Of a stretch of 64,000 nucleotides of DNA, positions 58,578-64,000 are shown one piece after another. A program made the translations under genes and the position numbers. The stretch's first letter is position 1; every line of letters begins with the position of its first letter. A model generated the notes under the pieces. The model did no database searches. It had not been told where the DNA came from and worked only from the letters and a program-made list of their open reading frames with translations. The stretch spans positions 1 to 64,000 of the forward strand of contig CAINED010000090.1 of assembly GCA_903847605.1 (NCBI GenBank), written 5' to 3'. This DNA is from an uncultured Hyphomicrobiales bacterium. GTDB taxonomy: Bacteria; Pseudomonadota; Alphaproteobacteria; Rhizobiales; Beijerinckiaceae.

Positions 58578-59465
58578 CTATTCGATATTCTGCACTTGCT
58601 CGCGAAACTGTTCGACGATGGCGCGCATCTCCATGCCGATCGCCGTGAGATCCTTGTCGTTCGACTTCGAGCAGAGCGTGTTCGCTTCGCGCGCCATTTC
58701 CTGCGCCAGAAAATCGAGCCTCCGTCCGACAGCGCCGCCTGTTTCGATGAGTTCTCCGGCAGCTGCGAGATGCGCGAAAAGCCGGTCGATCTCCTCACGC
58801 ACGTCGGCCTTGGCGGCGAGAAGCACGGCCTCCTGATGAAGGCGCTGTGGATCGAGCGCGCTCGAATTGGCGGAGAGTTCGCGTACGAGTTGTTCGAGGC
58901 GGGCGCGCACGGCTTCCGGCTTGCGGCCGGGATTGTCATTGGCGGCTTCACTCAATTCGCGAAGACGCGCGAGATGCCCTGAAAGAACGCGCTGCAAAGC
59001 CTCGCCTTCGCCACTGCGCATGGCGATAAGCGCGCGCGCGGCTTCCTCCAAACCGGCCAGCATGGCGCGGCTGACCTCGGCAAGACTTTCGGGACTGTCG
59101 GCGGCCTCGACGATTTCGACGATGCCGCGAATGGCGAGAAGCCCGTCGAGTGAGGCAGGCTGAACGGCGGCAGATTTCGGCAGGCGCTCCACCGCCGCGA
59201 CGAGCGCGCCGAGCGCGCTTTCGTTCACCCGAATTTCCGGAGCGGCCTGCTCGCGCTGGGCCGAAAGATTGGCGTAGCAGGTTCCGCGCACGAGCATCGC
59301 GCCCAGCCGCGAACGCGCCTCGGCTTCGAGCGCGTCGAAGCCCGGGGGCACGCGCACGCGCAGGTCGAGCCCGCGCGCGTTGACGGCCTTGATCTCCCAG
59401 TTCCAGCGCCACGGCGCGAGCGCGCCGCCAGAGCGGGCAAAGCCGGTCATGCTTTTCAGTGACAT
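58578..59465 (-). CDS. yicC: YicC family protein (predicted RNase/stress factor)
   Basis: 295 residues. N-terminal SLKSMTGFARSGG and WEIKAVNARGLDLRVRVPPGFDALE are the family hallmark, and the C-terminal block is VGRRLDFLAQEMAREANTLCSKSNDKDLT (shortened). E. coli YicC is an endoribonuclease-like protein affecting RyhB decay; this function is family knowledge. gmk follows 40 bp on. The usual upstream mltG is absent here; the 253 bp between yicC and parE shows nothing clear. Confidence 0.92.
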   Translation of the reverse strand: MSLKSMTGFARSGGALAPWRWNWEIKAVNARGLDLRVRVPPGFDALEAEARSRLGAMLVRGTCYANLSAQREQAAPEIRVNESALGALVAAVERLPKSAAVQPASLDGLLAIRGIVEIVEAADSPESLAEVSRAMLAGLEEAARALIAMRSGEGEALQRVLSGHLARLRELSEAANDNPGRKPEAVRARLEQLVRELSANSSALDPQRLHQEAVLLAAKADVREEIDRLFAHLAAAGELIETGGAVGRRLDFLAQEMAREANTLCSKSNDKDLTAIGMEMRAIVEQFREQVQNIE

Positions 59466-59718
59466 CGCGTCATCCAGATCGGAGCGCGCAAGGGAATCGC
59501 GCCTCCGTTGCCGCGCACCATAGGTGCACGACTGCGCCTGCTCAACGCGGCGGATAGGCCGAGGCGAGGATTTGGAGCAATTTCCCCACTCCGCTTAGCC
59601 GACGCAATGCCGCCCGACTACCCGTATTTGCCTTGGTCGCCACGCCAACGGGAAGCGGCAATCACCGGAACAGGGAATCCTCAACGATACAATTTTTAGG
59701 GAGAGCGCCTTCGTAGCC

Positions 59719-61797
<2,079 letters not shown>

Positions 61798-61843
61798 TCA
61801 GGAACAATATAGGCGATACTCTCCGGCAATGTGAGAACAAAGC

Positions 61844-61875
61844 AAAAACGGAAGACTGTACCAAGCAGTCTTCCG
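61844..61875 (-). terminator. Rho-independent terminator downstream of phoX
   Basis: On the minus strand CGGAAGACTG-CTTGGTA-CAGTCTTCCG forms a perfect 10-bp stem followed by TTTTTGC. It lies 26 bp after the phoX stop and separates it from parE, which reads the same way. Confidence 0.9.
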
Positions 61876-61900
61876 TGAAAGAAAAATAAGTCCCGGCAGT

Positions 61901-63886
61901 TCAGCCGATCTTCCCGCCGCCACGCTTGGTGACGACCAGAACGGATGGCCTTGGCGGCATGTCCGGGCGGAAATCGGGCCAGCGGGTGGCCGGCTTTTCG
62001 AAAGTGCCCTCTCCCGCCTCCTCGTCGCCCTCTCCGGGGTGCTGCACGGCCAGGAACAGCGTTTCGTCATCCGGCGTAAAGCAGGGACCGCACATTTCGG
62101 CGCCCTCGGGCACGCGGAAGAAGCCGCGCGAGACGCCGCGCAGCTGTCCTTCCGTCTCAACGGCGAAAAGACCGTCGTTTCGTCCGGCCGATTTCTTCGA
62201 CATGCCATCGGTTGCGACCCAGAGACGGCCGCGCGCATCGAAAGCGCCGTTGTCGGGCATGCCGAACCAGCCGTTGCCGGTGGTGCCTGTGCCGAACGAC
62301 GCTTCGTGTTTGGGGTCGGCGGGGTTGCCGCCCTTTACGAGGATATTCCAGCCGAATCTCGTCGAGGCATGATCGCCGCCATCGGGCGTCATTTCGATGA
62401 TGTGGCCAAAGCGGTTGTTGGCGCGCGGATTGGCGGCGTCGACCTGTTGCGCCGAGCGGCGCGAGTTATTGGTGAGCATCAGATAGACTTTGCCGGTGCG
62501 CGGATTGACGTCGATATCCTCCGGTCGGTCCATCTTGGTTGCACCGAGAGCGTCGCCAGCGAGGCGCGTGTCGATCAGAACGTCCGCCTGCGAGGCAAAG
62601 CCCTTGTCAGACGTCAACGAACCCTGGCCGTGAACAAGCGGCAGCCATTCGCCTGTGCCGTCGGCGTTGTACTTCGCGACATAAAGCGTTCCCTTGTCGA
62701 GAAGGTCCATATTCGCCGCGCGGTTCGCAGTATCGACACTCCCTTCGGTCACGAATTTATAGACATAGTCGAACCGCTCGTCGTCGCCGGAATAGACGAC
62801 GTAACGGCCGTCGCGGTTTGTGATCCCGCCCGCGCCTTCGCGCTTGAAGCGCCCGAGCGCCGTGCGTTTTTTCGGGGTCGACGCCGGATCGAGCGGGTCG
62901 ATCTCGACGATCCAGCCGAAGCGGTTCACCTCGTTGTGTTCCCTGGCGAGATCGAAGCGGTCGAAATAGACGCCCCAGTTATATTGTCCGTTCGGCAGTC
63001 CATATCTCTTCAGCTTTGCAGCCTCCGGGTGAGCATCCTGCTTGCCCCAGAAATAGCCGTTGAAATTTTCCTCGCACGTGAGCCATGTGCCCCACGGCGT
63101 CATGCCGCCAGCGCAATTGTTGAGCATGCCGAGGACGCGGCGTCCGTCCGGGTCCGCTTTCGTTTTCATGCGCGCATGACCGGCGGCCGGGCCGGTGATG
63201 GCCATGGGCGTGTCGGCGTCGATACGCCGCGCATATTTCGAATTGGGAACGACCTGCCATTTGCCGTTTTCGCTTTTCACTTCAATGACCGCGCCGCCAT
63301 GCGCGGCCATTTCGACGGCGGCCAGCTCCTTCGTCATTCCGGCGAACATGTTCTTCTTATGCTGCTGCGGACCGCCGAGGCCGGGGAACATCAGCTCTTC
63401 GTTCGTATATTCGTGATTGACGCAGAGCAGGCCGTGTTTCGAGCCGTTGGCTGCGCCCGGCAGCGGCAGATAGCCGATAAAATCGTTGTTGTAGCCGAAC
63501 TGCATCTTTTGCGCGGCGGCCGTCTGTTTCATGGGATCGAAAGCCGGCGCGCCCGGCAGGACCGGATCGCCCCAGCGGATCAGAATGTCGGCATCGTAGC
63601 CCGGCGCAACGTGATGTTTCTCGTCCCCTCCAACAGGCACTTCCTCGAAATCGAAAGAGGATTTGGAGGCCCCCTGCGCGGCGGCCTCACCGAGCAAGGC
63701 ATATCCGGGGATGGCTGAGATCGCCGTGGTCGCCAGCGCGCCGCGCAGAAAGCTGCGGCGGCCGAAGCGCGTGTCGATGATTTCGCCGAGCGTTGGATTG
63801 GCGGAATTGTTGGAGCCGATATCTTCGGCTGCCTCCGCTGCCTTTGAGCGCGACATGGCGTCAGGATTTGGCATTGCGTCACTCAT
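61901..63886 (-). CDS. phoX: PhoX-type alkaline phosphatase, Tat-exported
   Basis: 661-residue calcium/iron phosphomonoesterase of the PhoX (DUF839) family that frees phosphate from organic esters in the periplasm. The Tat signal FGRRSFLRGALATTAISAIPG follows a long N-region. Family blocks: NNDFIGYLPLPGAANGSKHGLL (split), CVNHEYTNEELMFPG, NCAGGMTPWGTWLTCEENFNGYFWG (with the Fe-linking Cys and Glu), MDRPEDIDVNPRTGKVYLMLTNN and MCGPCFTPDDETLFLAVQHPGE. A PHO box lies 44 bp upstream and a terminator downstream, so it is its own transcription unit. Confidence 0.95.
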   Translation of the reverse strand: MSDAMPNPDAMSRSKAAEAAEDIGSNNSANPTLGEIIDTRFGRRSFLRGALATTAISAIPGYALLGEAAAQGASKSSFDFEEVPVGGDEKHHVAPGYDADILIRWGDPVLPGAPAFDPMKQTAAAQKMQFGYNNDFIGYLPLPGAANGSKHGLLCVNHEYTNEELMFPGLGGPQQHKKNMFAGMTKELAAVEMAAHGGAVIEVKSENGKWQVVPNSKYARRIDADTPMAITGPAAGHARMKTKADPDGRRVLGMLNNCAGGMTPWGTWLTCEENFNGYFWGKQDAHPEAAKLKRYGLPNGQYNWGVYFDRFDLAREHNEVNRFGWIVEIDPLDPASTPKKRTALGRFKREGAGGITNRDGRYVVYSGDDERFDYVYKFVTEGSVDTANRAANMDLLDKGTLYVAKYNADGTGEWLPLVHGQGSLTSDKGFASQADVLIDTRLAGDALGATKMDRPEDIDVNPRTGKVYLMLTNNSRRSAQQVDAANPRANNRFGHIIEMTPDGGDHASTRFGWNILVKGGNPADPKHEASFGTGTTGNGWFGMPDNGAFDARGRLWVATDGMSKKSAGRNDGLFAVETEGQLRGVSRGFFRVPEGAEMCGPCFTPDDETLFLAVQHPGEGDEEAGEGTFEKPATRWPDFRPDMPPRPSVLVVTKRGGGKIG

Positions 63887-63929
63887 CTCGGCCTCCGACC
63901 AACTGATCCCGCGGGGTTATTGGGGGAAT

Positions 63930-63947
63930 ATGACAGTGACATGAAAT
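63930..63947 (-). promoter_or_regulatory. PHO box upstream of phoX
   Basis: On the minus strand the sequence is ATTTCAT-GTCA-CTGTCAT: two 7-mers 11 bp apart, one exact and one 5 of 7 to CTGTCAT, the PhoB site of rhizobia. It ends 44 bp before the phoX ATG, in the position expected for a box replacing the -35. Phosphate-starvation control is inferred. Confidence 0.75.
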
Positions 63948-64000
63948 CAGGAGCAAGCATGCGAGCCTCGGGCAAGTTAGGTCGTTGATAACTTTTTGCG

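Overview
The window is about 64 kb of GC-rich DNA from an alphaproteobacterium, most likely order Hyphomicrobiales (Rhizobiales). The evidence is the gene content and order (ssb/uvrA; ppk-ppx beside hdaA, an AI-2E-type exporter and a CDP-alcohol phosphatidyltransferase; purM-purN; holC-pepA; lptF-lptG-lptD-surA-pdxA-rsmA; gmk-yicC; parE), an alphaproteobacterial LexA box (GTTC-N7-GTTC), rhizobial-type PHO boxes, and many Bug/TctC-type solute-binding proteins. No tRNA, rRNA, CRISPR array, prophage or insertion sequence was seen. Nearly all the DNA is coding; the longest gene-free stretch is the 305-711 divergent control region.

Layout. 1-3.7 kb: ssb (cut by the window edge) divergent from uvrA, with a LexA box between. 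3.8-5.7 kb: an orphan Bug protein and aquaporin Z. 5.8-12.2 kb, minus strand: CDP-alcohol phosphatidyltransferase, AI-2E-type exporter, hdaA, ppk and ppx, with a PHO-like box before ppk. 12.3-14 kb, minus strand: a gene with an in-frame UGA and a textbook bacterial SECIS hairpin, read here as a 552-residue selenoprotein, divergent from a Bug gene. 15.2-17 kb: purM-purN. 17-24 kb: an NMT1-type binding protein, two tandem Bug genes, a molybdopterin oxidoreductase, a thioredoxin-CcdA pair and ndk. 24-29 kb: a hypothetical protein, oxyR with an OxyR half-site, and a GGDEF-EAL gene broken by an amber codon. 29-31.5 kb: rubrerythrin, a CCG-type Fe-S protein and a DUF3501 protein. 31.6-38.8 kb: three more Bug genes, a patatin lipoprotein, an ABC-F ATPase and an HdeA-like protein, punctuated by three copies of one intergenic repeat. 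38.9-42.6 kb, minus strand: MFS transporter, holC, a secreted hypothetical protein and pepA. 42.7-48.6 kb: an accessory block with a haloacetate-dehalogenase-like hydrolase, MAPEG/HxlR, tartrate dehydrogenase, two toxin-antitoxin modules and a secreted esterase. 48.8-56.7 kb: the LPS-transport/cofactor/rRNA-methylation operon. 56.7-63.9 kb: DUF4189 and hypothetical proteins, gmk, yicC, parE, and a Tat-exported PhoX phosphatase behind a PHO box.

Themes. Phosphate: ppk, ppx and phoX look like one Pho-controlled set. Oxidative and redox stress: oxyR, the rubrerythrin operon, thioredoxin/CcdA and the selenoprotein. Solute capture: seven Bug proteins and one NMT1 protein without any membrane partner nearby. 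The most interesting item is the selenoprotein: a GrdB/UGSC-like U-x-x-C domain (U-S-T-C here) joined to a large C-terminal domain of unknown function, which any standard gene caller would split in two.
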